Below the pieces are notes generated by a model. It made no database searches and was not told where the DNA came from. It saw only the letters and a program-made list of their open reading frames with translations. DNA of 64,000 nt from Fluviicola sp. (GTDB taxonomy: Bacteria; Bacteroidota; Bacteroidia; Flavobacteriales_D; Crocinitomicaceae), in contig NZ_JAQSWB010000001.1 in assembly GCF_029266855.1 (NCBI RefSeq), forward strand, positions 186,001 to 250,000. Direction: 5' to 3'. This document shows positions 26,550-34,581 of this stretch, one piece after another. The first letter of the stretch is position 1; each line of letters starts with the position of its first letter. The translations under genes were made by a program, and so were the position numbers.

Positions 26550-27653
26550 TCACTTCATATTCTTGTCCCTGATAGCCAGGTAGATTAGTTTGTATCCGTC
26601 GTCGGTACGTAGAAATTCATAATGGTCCTGTGGAAAGTCTGTTTTGTTATGATGAGAAATAATGATCGACATCGTTGGATAGATCCACTCTTTCAACTCG
26701 CCGCAATTGGTGAAATAGTGCTCGAATACGGGGCCATCAAACATCAGTGGATTCAGACCGCTATTGGATATAAAGTATTCGGTTTTAGGTTCTAAGATTT
26801 CCATTAACCCGTTTTTCAGGATAGTGAAATTTTCCGTAATGAGTTGTTTACCGGCTGTTTTGTTCCAGCCATCTTCTGTTTCCCTGGTAATCGTATCGTA
26901 TGAGGCCTCAATTAATTTTTCTACCGTTAAATCGGGTAACAACTCTTTCATAACCCACTGCTCGAATTCTCTTTGAAAGTCAATAAAGGAATAATAGCTT
27001 CCATCCACCGCTAAAAAAGAGACACGTGTACTATCCGGGTGTGCTGCTTCTGTTTTTTGAAGACTGAAGAAATTTAGTCCTTCATTGAAGGGGAATTTTT
27101 CAACGAGTATCTTGTTTGAAGTGTCTATTAAAACTTCCTGGCCGCCTGTCCAGCTGAAATGATTGCATCCGGAATGTTTGTCTTTGTCCCAAAACTTTTT
27201 CTCAGCCCCTTTCAGCCCGATGACCATTCCGTTTCGGACACGTGTCAATTCATTGTAAACAGCAGGAATAACTACTTTTCCTGTTCTGTCGAATAAGCCC
27301 ACCTGGTCTGTTTTTTTGTCTCTGAAACGAATAAAGCCTTCACTTTCGCAATCAGCACTGTTGTCAAAAATGTGCAGACTGTCCCTGCCAATTGCTTTCC
27401 CGGCCTTAGTCAGGTAATAACTCGTCCATTTACCGTCATTTTCTTCGGTAGCGGCAATAATATTGTCAAACCTGCCTGCATTTGAAAACCCGGTAAATTT
27501 CGGCTCAATCTTCACCACACCGTTTTTGTCCTTATATCCGATCATTGTCGTGTCTTCATTCCAGAACGAAATCCAGGTATCATTGCTTTGCCCGCGTAAG
27601 CTCAAACTGGAAACGGGGATCAGAAACAGCAGGAAGTATAATTTCATTCTCAT
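26550..27653 (-). CDS. WG-repeat-like secreted protein
   Basis: 367 residues (alternative start ATG 27647, two codons in). Signal peptide ends near LSLRGQ. WG-type repeats are visible in the N-terminal half: TMIGYKDKNGVVKIEPKF, then DQVGLFDRTGKVVIPAVYNE. The C-terminal half (about 200-367) is an unrecognised domain with LPDLTVEKLIEASYDTI and YEFLRTDDGYKLIYLAI. No T9SS tail. Function unknown; WG repeats are usually in secreted or periplasmic Bacteroidota proteins. The gene is bracketed by two copies of a 45-bp repeat in the same orientation. Confidence 0.75.
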   Translation of the reverse strand: MRMKLYFLLFLIPVSSLSLRGQSNDTWISFWNEDTTMIGYKDKNGVVKIEPKFTGFSNAGRFDNIIAATEENDGKWTSYYLTKAGKAIGRDSLHIFDNSADCESEGFIRFRDKKTDQVGLFDRTGKVVIPAVYNELTRVRNGMVIGLKGAEKKFWDKDKHSGCNHFSWTGGQEVLIDTSNKILVEKFPFNEGLNFFSLQKTEAAHPDSTRVSFLAVDGSYYSFIDFQREFEQWVMKELLPDLTVEKLIEASYDTITRETEDGWNKTAGKQLITENFTILKNGLMEILEPKTEYFISNSGLNPLMFDGPVFEHYFTNCGELKEWIYPTMSIIISHHNKTDFPQDHYEFLRTDDGYKLIYLAIRDKNMK

Positions 27654-27721
27654 TTGAAGATCGTTTATTCAATACTAAGTAAAATTCTGAAATGAAAACA
27701 GCAGGTGCTTTATTTGGGTAC

Positions 27722-27753
27722 AAAAAAAGTGGAATCGCTTTCACAATTCCACT
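27722..27753 (-). terminator. Intrinsic terminator downstream of gcvT
   Basis: Minus strand: AGTGGAAT (27753-27746), 10-base loop, ATTCCACT (27735-27728), then TTTTTT. It is about 170 bases past the gcvT stop, so the gcvT transcript would include the 45-bp repeat at 27830-27874. Confidence 0.8.
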
Positions 27754-27829
27754 AGAGTATGTTTTCAATTCCTCTGTCAGTTCGATAATTCCGTCCACTA
27801 TTCTAGATACGTTCCGACTATGCATATCT

Positions 27830-27874
27830 GAACTACTCGAATTGACGTGTACGGAATGTGTCGAGAACGACAGG
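27830..27874. repeat. 45-bp intergenic direct repeat, copy 2
   Basis: Partner of 26472-26516 with five substitutions. It lies in the gcvT 3' UTR between stop and terminator. Here the terminal inverted repeat CTCGA/TCGAG is perfect. Confidence 0.8.
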
Positions 27875-27923
27875 AAGAATAAGATTTAAGTCTTAATATC
27901 CTGAAATCCCGATGTCCTAAAAT

Positions 27924-29006
27924 CTACTTTTGATAAAAAGGCATCTTAACCACTTTCGCCAATACGCCCTTATCTCTGATCTCAATAAAGATTTCTGTAT
28001 CAGGAGCAGCAAATTCGGTATTTACATAACCCATTCCGATTGCTTTTTTTACACTTGGTCCCTGGGTTCCGGAAGTTACTCTTCCGATTGCATTTCCGTT
28101 TGCATCTAAAATGCGGTAATCGTGGCGTGGAATTCCGCGGTCGATCATTTCGAAACCAACAAGTTTTTGTGAAACACCCGCTTCTTTTTCTGCTTTCAGT
28201 TTGTCAGAATCAACAAAATCCTTTGTGAATTTAGTGATCCATCCCAATCCTGCTTCAAGCGGAGAAGTGGTATCGTCGATATCGTTTCCGTATAGACAGA
28301 AGCCCATTTCCAAACGCAAAGTATCGCGTGCAGCTAAACCGATCGGTTTGATTCCGAAAGCAGCACCGGCTTCGAACACTTTGTCCCAAACTTGTTTTAC
28401 CTCGGAATTCTTGCAGTAAATTTCAAATCCTCCCGAACCGGTATAACCTGTTGCGGAAATAATGACGTAATCGACACCCGCAAATGGTCCGACCTCGAAA
28501 TGATAGTATTTGATTACAGAAAGATCGACAGATGTCAATGACTGCATTGCTTCAACCGCTTTGGGTCCCTGGATTGCCAACAATGAATAATCATCGGAAA
28601 GGTTTCTCATGGATACGTTCTTCGTGTTGTGGGAAGAGATCCAGTTCCAATCCTTTTCTATATTGGAAGCATTCACTACTAATAGGTATTCTTCTTCTTT
28701 GATGCGGTAAATAATCAAATCGTCAACAATACCGCCTTTTCCATTCGGAAGACAAGAATACTGGGCACGACCGATCGTTAGGGTAGAAGCATCATTTGTT
28801 GTTACACGCTGGATCAGATCCAGTGCATCCGGACCGGAAAGCAAAAACTCTCCCATGTGGGAAACATCGAATACACCAACCGCATTTCGAACAGTTTCGT
28901 GTTCAGCGATTACACCTTCATATTGAACTGGCATATTGAATCCGGCAAATGGAACCATTTTAGCTCCTAAAGCTTCGTGCACAGCAGATAACGCAGTATT
29001 TTTCAT
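27924..29006 (-). CDS. gcvT: Glycine cleavage system aminomethyltransferase (T protein)
   Basis: 360 residues from ATG 29006 ([20 protein letters not shown]), the usual family start; the frame extends to 29081 without similarity. GcvT transfers the methylene group from the lipoyl arm of H protein to tetrahydrofolate and releases ammonia. Family blocks visible are [26 protein letters not shown]-type text ([17 protein letters not shown]), [29 protein letters not shown] and [11 protein letters not shown]. Other gcv genes are not in the window. A TACCTTTG -7 element lies 21 bases upstream. Confidence 0.96.
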   Translation of the reverse strand: MKNTALSAVHEALGAKMVPFAGFNMPVQYEGVIAEHETVRNAVGVFDVSHMGEFLLSGPDALDLIQRVTTNDASTLTIGRAQYSCLPNGKGGIVDDLIIYRIKEEEYLLVVNASNIEKDWNWISSHNTKNVSMRNLSDDYSLLAIQGPKAVEAMQSLTSVDLSVIKYYHFEVGPFAGVDYVIISATGYTGSGGFEIYCKNSEVKQVWDKVFEAGAAFGIKPIGLAARDTLRLEMGFCLYGNDIDDTTSPLEAGLGWITKFTKDFVDSDKLKAEKEAGVSQKLVGFEMIDRGIPRHDYRILDANGNAIGRVTSGTQGPSVKKAIGMGYVNTEFAAPDTEIFIEIRDKGVLAKVVKMPFYQK

Positions 29007-29026
29007 TGGATATTTAATTTGAGCCT

Positions 29027-29034
29027 CAAAGGTA
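29027..29034 (-). promoter_or_regulatory. Candidate -7 element TACCTTTG of gcvT
   Basis: Exact TAnnTTTG match on the minus strand, 20 bases before the gcvT start. No clear -33 TTTG at the usual distance. Confidence 0.4.
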
Positions 29035-29066
29035 ATAAAACTGTGATTCGGAAAACAGGATGAAAC

Positions 29067-29096
29067 AAAAAAGAGAGGCAATTAAGCCCCTCTTTT
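29067..29096 (-). terminator. Intrinsic terminator of the 914-residue T9SS gene
   Basis: Minus strand stem AAAGAGGGGC / GCCTCTCTTT with one G-T pair, loop TTAATT, followed by a T-run; 32 bases past the stop at 29128. Confidence 0.75.
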
Positions 29097-29127
29097 GTTC
29101 TAACCTTCTCTCTTTGATTTAAAATGG

Positions 29128-31872
29128 TTAGTGATTAACAACCAACCTGAGTATTTCCGGATGATCCTCTATGCAAATCAGGTATACCCCATTAGCCAAA
29201 TTATCTGTCCTGATTTCAAGAGAATCATCAGAAATAACATGTATTTCAGGACTTACTTTTCTGCCTGCATTATCCAATATGGTAATTGTTTTGTTTGCAA
29301 TCCTTTTTTGGATCAGTTGCGCATTAAACGTTGCCGGATTCGGGAATAAATAAATTTCAGATCCCAAATCGAGATTTACAACACGAATATCAGAGTAGGT
29401 GTAGCTTCCATTCAGATCAAATTGTTTTAATCGGTAGTAGTTTACACCAACAACAGGTGATGGATCAATACTTGCATACCTGGTAATTAGTGTAGATTCT
29501 CCCTGTGCCTGCACATAGTCTATTGTCTTCCAATCTTTTCCCTCCAGTTTTTGAACTTCGAAGTAATCGCTGTTATTTTCGGATTCCGTATACCAAACAA
29601 GATCAACATACCTGTGATTTTTGTTTAAAGTAGCTTGAAAATCAAGAAGGGTAAGGGGAAGCGGGGTGATTGGATTTATCGATGCAATGGTGATGAATCT
29701 TGTCGCGTTGTTTGGTATATGTGTTACACTGATGTTACTGACAGTAATCGTTGGGCTTGAATAGCTGAATGTAATTCCTGTCCCGTCTCCATTGTAATAA
29801 CATTGGGTTCCGCCGTTTGCAAAATTGCCATCGTCATCTACCAATAAACGCAGGTGGGTGATATCAACGGATCCCGGGGCACCACATGTGGCCAGTTTTA
29901 CATCCATGTTGTAGTTTTGTGCCATATTGGTACGTGTAACTTTCCATTCGCGTTCCAGGCGGGAATAAAGAAGGCAATTCGTTAATCCTAAGGGCATCTC
30001 TGAGATGGAAGCAGCTGTTGCACAATATGCACCACTGTTATCTCCCATAACGACATAAGATCCGTCTGTTGAGAAGCTTGAACCGTTCGCCGGATTCATA
30101 GCAGCCAGCGCACCCAAATAAATCCGCGCATTATCATCGTCATAATGTGATTGCTTTTGATTCAAGAGTTCTGCATCATCTCTGCCGATTCCAATGATAT
30201 TATTGTTGTAAGGCGAAGCGACAGTGAAAATGTTTGTACCGTTAGTACTTAAATAGTTGTTCGGTAAAGTGATCCCGTATTTGATTGCCAGATAAGAATC
30301 CACCTTTCTTCTTTCGGTAACGGTTAATGCATTCCGGAACCCGATGATCTCAGCTGCCGGACCTTTCCAGTCGCGTACATGACCGGCAAAACCGCTTGAA
30401 GGAGTTTGATCATCCTGTCCGCCGAGAAAAGCGTTAAGAGTCGTATTTCCCCCGGTTTGGCAAAGTGCAGACAAGATATGTTTGGTATTTACATGATTAG
30501 AGTTGGATAGAATATTCGCTTGATTCCGCTGCCAGGTGCCTGCAGGTGAACCGGTTCCGAAATCGCTGATGTCGTAAGCTTCCAATAGGATCGAAGCACT
30601 CGCTCCGTTCGCATCTCCATGCCAGGTTCCGTTTGTAGGTGTTGACATGGTTACTCCTTTAACGGTTGCAGTATGAGTATTTAAACGGGTTAGATCATTC
30701 AGCTGAAAGGTGAAGAATAGGGTTTTGTAGTCAATGCCACTGATTCCCGTGTATCCGTTGAGTAAAATACATTGTCTGCTGGCTGCAACACCGCCGTCAA
30801 GCGTCGCTGCCGGAGCAGCAAAGTCTACGTAATAATTATAGTTATATGAAGTATTTGTCTGGTTCAGTGATGGATTCCCATTGAGATTTGTGGCAGTTCC
30901 GGTTGAAACCTGGTTTGACCAGCCGGTCATTGATGCGGTCCCGCTTGTTCCAATATCTGCTCTTAACCATGTTTCCAACCCCGAATTTACACCACCCGGC
31001 GCATAACAGGCAGTTGTAGTCCTGCTTCCTGCTGGTGCAGTGGTGGAAGGCGTGTAATTGGCAGCTGACAGTGTAAATTGAGTGATTGCTGCATCAATTG
31101 TTGTTCCGGCCGTTGCAGATGTGCTCAGATCATACACCAGCCAGAAATAGTTGGTCCCGGTTGCCAGGGTTTGAGCTCCTGAAATGTTGTAAGCAGAAGT
31201 TGAGGCGGTTGCGCTTCCGAAAACGGAACTTGTTGCGAAAGTACCGGATGTTCCGGTATAATAGATTCGTGATGCCGGTATTCCTGCAATTGGAGCGGTT
31301 CCTGTAAAATTTGTCTGAATATTGGTAAGACTTAAAGGGGAAGTTCCTCCGCTTACCGAGACTTCCAGACGAATTACCTGTACATCGGATGCACAATTCA
31401 CTGTAGAGGAAGTTGAACTTTGAGTGACGGTAGAACTGTTGTAAACCATCGGTGTTGTTGGCCCGACCAGTGTAACTGTGGTGGTGTGACAGGTTGCATC
31501 CGTACCGCATCCGATAGCTGTCCAGCGTGCTTTGTAAGTTGCTGTTGAGGGAGGTATGAAATTCAATGGAGAATTCCCCCAGGCAACTGCTACGTTTGAA
31601 GCATCAAAAACAGTTACGTATCCGCCGGGAGCAGTCAAAGTATATTGATTTCCCACAGTGAACCCGGTCAAAACCGAATATTCCCCGAAATAGTTACAAG
31701 TGGAGACGGTAGCAGTTGTTCCGTTCGTTGCTGGTACGGCAACAGATGTGCCGGGATATTGAGTCCCGCCGAATGTGCATTGCGCCTGTGCAGTATTTCT
31801 GGAATTACTGTAGCTGAGAATCAGGAGGAAAATGAAAAATGTTTTTAGTTGAGTAGAAGTTTTGATTGCCAT
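29128..31872 (-). CDS. Large T9SS-secreted surface protein
   Basis: 914 residues. Signal peptide ends at NTAQAQ (about residue 31). Residues 32-290 are Thr/Ser-rich beta-sandwich text with cysteines (CTFGGTQYPGTSV). Residues of about 295-560 carry the Bacteroidota surface-protein module beginning GVNSGLETWLRADIGTSG and containing GFRNALTVTERRKVDSYLA, resembling concanavalin/LamG-type modules. Residues 560-750 include SYVVMGDNSGAYC. A fibronectin-like segment (LTLLDFQATLNKNHRYVDLV) and a T9SS sorting domain (EIYLFPNPATFNAQLI ... GVYLICI) close it. Likely a cell-surface adhesin-like or matrix protein. The upstream 270 bases have short direct repeats (31973-32040). Confidence 0.88.
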   Translation of the reverse strand: MAIKTSTQLKTFFIFLLILSYSNSRNTAQAQCTFGGTQYPGTSVAVPATNGTTATVSTCNYFGEYSVLTGFTVGNQYTLTAPGGYVTVFDASNVAVAWGNSPLNFIPPSTATYKARWTAIGCGTDATCHTTTVTLVGPTTPMVYNSSTVTQSSTSSTVNCASDVQVIRLEVSVSGGTSPLSLTNIQTNFTGTAPIAGIPASRIYYTGTSGTFATSSVFGSATASTSAYNISGAQTLATGTNYFWLVYDLSTSATAGTTIDAAITQFTLSAANYTPSTTAPAGSRTTTACYAPGGVNSGLETWLRADIGTSGTASMTGWSNQVSTGTATNLNGNPSLNQTNTSYNYNYYVDFAAPAATLDGGVAASRQCILLNGYTGISGIDYKTLFFTFQLNDLTRLNTHTATVKGVTMSTPTNGTWHGDANGASASILLEAYDISDFGTGSPAGTWQRNQANILSNSNHVNTKHILSALCQTGGNTTLNAFLGGQDDQTPSSGFAGHVRDWKGPAAEIIGFRNALTVTERRKVDSYLAIKYGITLPNNYLSTNGTNIFTVASPYNNNIIGIGRDDAELLNQKQSHYDDDNARIYLGALAAMNPANGSSFSTDGSYVVMGDNSGAYCATAASISEMPLGLTNCLLYSRLEREWKVTRTNMAQNYNMDVKLATCGAPGSVDITHLRLLVDDDGNFANGGTQCYYNGDGTGITFSYSSPTITVSNISVTHIPNNATRFITIASINPITPLPLTLLDFQATLNKNHRYVDLVWYTESENNSDYFEVQKLEGKDWKTIDYVQAQGESTLITRYASIDPSPVVGVNYYRLKQFDLNGSYTYSDIRVVNLDLGSEIYLFPNPATFNAQLIQKRIANKTITILDNAGRKVSPEIHVISDDSLEIRTDNLANGVYLICIEDHPEILRLVVNH

Positions 31873-32142
31873 AATTTATAGTTGTAGCGTTATTATGGCA
31901 AATGTCACTTATATCGATTGAGCAAAAAAAAAAGAAGCGTTAATTGACGTTATTTGCAAGGCTGTTTTGAGATTTTTTTCGTTAATACCACTTACCTAAC
32001 TAATTGATTGTTAGTTGGCTGAATCTTTTTTTTCGTTAATCTGCCGAAAGCGAATTTGGATGCGCTAAAAACGATATTTCACCTTTAATAGCATGTGAAT
32101 GAATCAATTAAATACGAATTGATCCATTGAAGTGTATCTGTT

Positions 32143-33867
32143 TTAGTTGTACAATGATTGCAGATATTCATTCAGATTGGATTCTTTTGATAAGCCAATC
32201 TTGTTTTTTATTTTGTTTTTTGCGACTCTAACGGATACGTCACTTAGTTTTAGTAATAATCCGATTTCTTTTGCAGTTAATGCGCTTGCAAAATAGTTGC
32301 ACATTAAAAGTTCCGTCTGAGTGAGTTCAGGGTGCTTTTCTTTTATTTTCAAATTTAGATCCTGATCCAGGTCGAGCGGTATCGGACTTTCTACGATCAT
32401 CTTTTTATCGATATCAAAGAGGTTGGTAAGTCCGATCTGGAGTTCCTGGATCACTTGCTCGGTCGTTATATTACGGTTTCTTTTCAGCTGTTTCACTTTT
32501 TCGAGAAAGCCGGTTTCCTTCTGATGTTTGATCTTTAGATTGGTAACGAGTGTTCTGAGTTGCTGCTGCTGGCTCTCCATTTCTTTTTCAAGAAGCTGTT
32601 GCTGTGCTTTGATCATTTCTTCCTGTTGCCTTTGAGCAATCAACTCCCGTTTATTTTTTTCAACCCGTGATCGAAGAATCAGGTAGCCGCCAATGATAAT
32701 AATTAAAAAAGCAAGACATATAATTAGCGCAACGACGAATTTTGAATGCTCACCCTGCTGAATAGCGGTTACTTCTTTTTTCTCATTGATACTTTTTTCT
32801 ACCAGCGCTTTGATTTTTTCTTCGTAAAGAAAATTGCTGAGGTCGTCGTGAAGTTTTTCTTTTTGAGTGAGGTGATTGATCAGTATTTGGTTTCTTAAAA
32901 TGCTAAGCGATTTTTCCGTTACACCTATCGGTTTGCGTGCAGCAATAGTAATTAAAGTATCTATAGCTGTCAAACTGTTCGAGTTCGCTGCAATTTTTGA
33001 ATCGTTCAACCCTTCATACAATTCCCGGGAAAGTTTCTTCAATTCGGTATCGTCATTGAGTCGATCCGCAAGTGAAAGAAGCTGAATCATAGTACTGAGA
33101 TAATTTGCAGAAAAGAAGCCGTTCTGACGATAGTATTCGGCTTCATCGTTTAATATCTTTTTTCCTTTTTCAATTTCTCCCATTTGTACATAGGTACTTC
33201 CCATGTTTCCAAGAATTAATTCATAGAAAGCGTCTTCTTTTTCTCCGGGCAGTGTTTTAAGGATCTCCAACCCTTTTGAATAATTATGCAATGCTTTTTC
33301 ATAATGTTTGAGTTCGTAATGACATAAAGCGATGTTATTGTAATCCGATGCTCTTTCCTTGAAGTTCGTCACAGGATTGTGTTTCTGTGCGTCAATGAAT
33401 GCGTTGCATGCTTTTTGGTATTCCATCAGTTGGAAGTAAATCCCGGCCTTGTTTTTATAAGAATAATATAAAAGGCGTTTTTCACCGATAGCCTTGGAAT
33501 AATAGATCGCGCGATTGGAGTATTCCAGTGCAAATGGAAATATTTTATACGCGTTAAGTACACAGGACAAGTGATAATTGGCGAAAGCACTATAGAAATT
33601 CTTTTTACCGCTGTTCCTTTCTGCCAGTCTGATAAGCAGTTCTACGCGCTCAATAGAGTTTTCTTTGCGGGAAGTCAGAAAATATTCAAGTGCGAGAACA
33701 AAATTTTCGTCCGTGCCGCTTTTTTTTCTTCGCGCAATCTCATCTGCGAGTTCCTGGTCGGTGGAATTTTGTGTCCCCCAATGATCGAATTGATCCATCA
33801 GGCTTTGCGGGGAAGCATAACACATTGGAACGAAAATGGTAAATAATAGGAAACAGAAAGTTCTCAT
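32143..33867 (-). CDS. TPR sensor-regulator with membrane helix, coiled coil and LuxR-like HTH
   Basis: 574 residues. Signal peptide MRTFCFLLFTIFVPMCYA; tetratricopeptide repeats over about residues 60-330 (ALHNYSKGLEIL, GNMGSTYVQMGEIEKGKKIL). There is one membrane helix at about 378-398 (FVVALIICLAFLIIIIGGYL), a Gln/Glu-rich coiled coil (405-470), and a C-terminal LuxR/GerE-like helix-turn-helix (LTQTELLMCNYFASALTAKE ... SVRVAKNKIKNKIG). This is a one-piece transmembrane regulator: a periplasmic TPR domain facing a cytoplasmic DNA-binding domain. A palindrome TTTACACTTGTAAA lies just upstream and may be an autoregulatory operator. Confidence 0.88.
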   Translation of the reverse strand: MRTFCFLLFTIFVPMCYASPQSLMDQFDHWGTQNSTDQELADEIARRKKSGTDENFVLALEYFLTSRKENSIERVELLIRLAERNSGKKNFYSAFANYHLSCVLNAYKIFPFALEYSNRAIYYSKAIGEKRLLYYSYKNKAGIYFQLMEYQKACNAFIDAQKHNPVTNFKERASDYNNIALCHYELKHYEKALHNYSKGLEILKTLPGEKEDAFYELILGNMGSTYVQMGEIEKGKKILNDEAEYYRQNGFFSANYLSTMIQLLSLADRLNDDTELKKLSRELYEGLNDSKIAANSNSLTAIDTLITIAARKPIGVTEKSLSILRNQILINHLTQKEKLHDDLSNFLYEEKIKALVEKSINEKKEVTAIQQGEHSKFVVALIICLAFLIIIIGGYLILRSRVEKNKRELIAQRQQEEMIKAQQQLLEKEMESQQQQLRTLVTNLKIKHQKETGFLEKVKQLKRNRNITTEQVIQELQIGLTNLFDIDKKMIVESPIPLDLDQDLNLKIKEKHPELTQTELLMCNYFASALTAKEIGLLLKLSDVSVRVAKNKIKNKIGLSKESNLNEYLQSLYN

Positions 33868-33876
33868 GACAAGTAA

Positions 33877-33890
33877 TTTACACTTGTAAA
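33877..33890. promoter_or_regulatory. 14-bp palindrome upstream of the TPR regulator
   Basis: TTTACA-CT-TGTAAA, 10-23 bases before the start at 33867. Possible operator; also overlaps where a promoter -7 region would be. Confidence 0.35.
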
Positions 33891-33919
33891 CATAAGAGAT
33901 TTTAATGAAATTTCAGATG

Positions 33920-34315
33920 CTAATTTGGATTCAATTTCGAGAATCGAATGCAATAGTCTTTTTCGGTAGCCATTGGATTTTCAAAAGAACCGAAACGTAA
34001 TGTCGCAATCGATTTATCCATGAAATAATGCTGCTCCAAAATGGGTTTGATGGCCTGGAAGATCTGGTCGGCATTTTCCCCGTTGAAATAAAGATAACCG
34101 TCTCCGAAATCCATTGAAATTTCATGTCCTTCATATTTCCCAAGGGCATTAATTGTAATGTTTGAATCCAATTGCTTTTCCAACTCATGCAACTCATTCA
34201 GGTCCTCAATTCCATAAAAGAACTGAATAACTACCAAATGATTTTCAGTGACCGGTTGGGGTTTTTCTTTAGTTGTCTCCATATTCTTTCTATGAAAAAA
34301 ATTAAACAAGCCCAT
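33920..34315 (-). CDS. Small cytoplasmic protein of unknown function
   Basis: 131 residues from ATG 34315 (MGLFNFFHRKNMETT); an in-frame ATG at 34330 adds MKDYI. No signal peptide or membrane helix. The body alternates strands and helices (ENHLVVIQFFYGIEDLNELH, DFGDGYLYFNGENADQIFQA, ATLRFGSFENP) and ends with a short strand CIRFSKLN. The pattern looks like a compact alpha/beta fold. I do not recognise a named family. It is divergent from glutamine synthetase across a structured 266-base region, but a functional link is only a guess. Confidence 0.65.
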   Translation of the reverse strand: MGLFNFFHRKNMETTKEKPQPVTENHLVVIQFFYGIEDLNELHELEKQLDSNITINALGKYEGHEISMDFGDGYLYFNGENADQIFQAIKPILEQHYFMDKSIATLRFGSFENPMATEKDYCIRFSKLNPN

Positions 34316-34408
34316 GATGTAATCTTTCAATTAAAAAGTAAGTTAAAGAAAAAAAATGAAAGTTACGTGCTTGATTATTTATTTAACAATCTGTGAATCA
34401 TTTGTTTG

Positions 34409-34464
34409 ACAGGAAGTTTTTGAAAGATGTCTTTCACACGGTAAAAAGATTGTTCTCTTCCTGT
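34409..34464 (+). other. Structured element upstream of glutamine synthetase
   Basis: Outer arms ACAGGAAG (34409-34416) and CTTCCTGT (34457-34464) enclose an inner hairpin TGAAAGA-TG-TCTTTCA (34421-34436); TTTT follows the outer arm. A further inverted repeat TATATG/CATATA (34468-34488) follows. It resembles the 3' end of a small RNA with a terminator, or a regulatory DNA/RNA element of glnN. Confidence 0.4.
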
Positions 34465-34501
34465 TTTTATATGGTTTTTGATCATATAAGTTGAAATTAA
34501 C

Positions 34502-34546
34502 AGGGGGTGTTTATAAAATTTCATACTTTTTATTGGAATACCCCCT
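34502..34546. promoter_or_regulatory. Inverted AGGGGGT/ACCCCCT half-sites around the glnN -33 region
   Basis: AGGGGGT at 34502-34508 and its reverse complement ACCCCCT at 34540-34546, 31 bases apart, bracket the predicted -33 box of glnN. G/C-runs of this kind stand out in an AT-rich intergenic region and may bind a nitrogen regulator. Confidence 0.35.
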
Positions 34547-34564
34547 CTAAAAATTGTAGTTTTG
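34532..34564 (+). promoter_or_regulatory. Candidate promoter of glutamine synthetase
   Basis: ATTG (34532-34535), 21-base spacer, TAGTTTTG (34557-34564), a full TAnnTTTG match 17 bases before ATG 34582. Confidence 0.5.
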
Positions 34565-34581
34565 TCAAAAATTTTGGATTC

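Noticed and set aside
27580-27889. Two small frames (minus 27580-27825, plus 27692-27889) in the gap after gcvT
   Set aside because: They overlap each other, the gcvT terminator, the 45-bp repeat and the WG gene start. The minus frame looks faintly protein-like but has no support; at most a gene relic.
34507-34581. Extended start of glutamine synthetase
   Set aside because: The extra codons cover the predicted promoter; ATG 34582 gives the family N-terminus.
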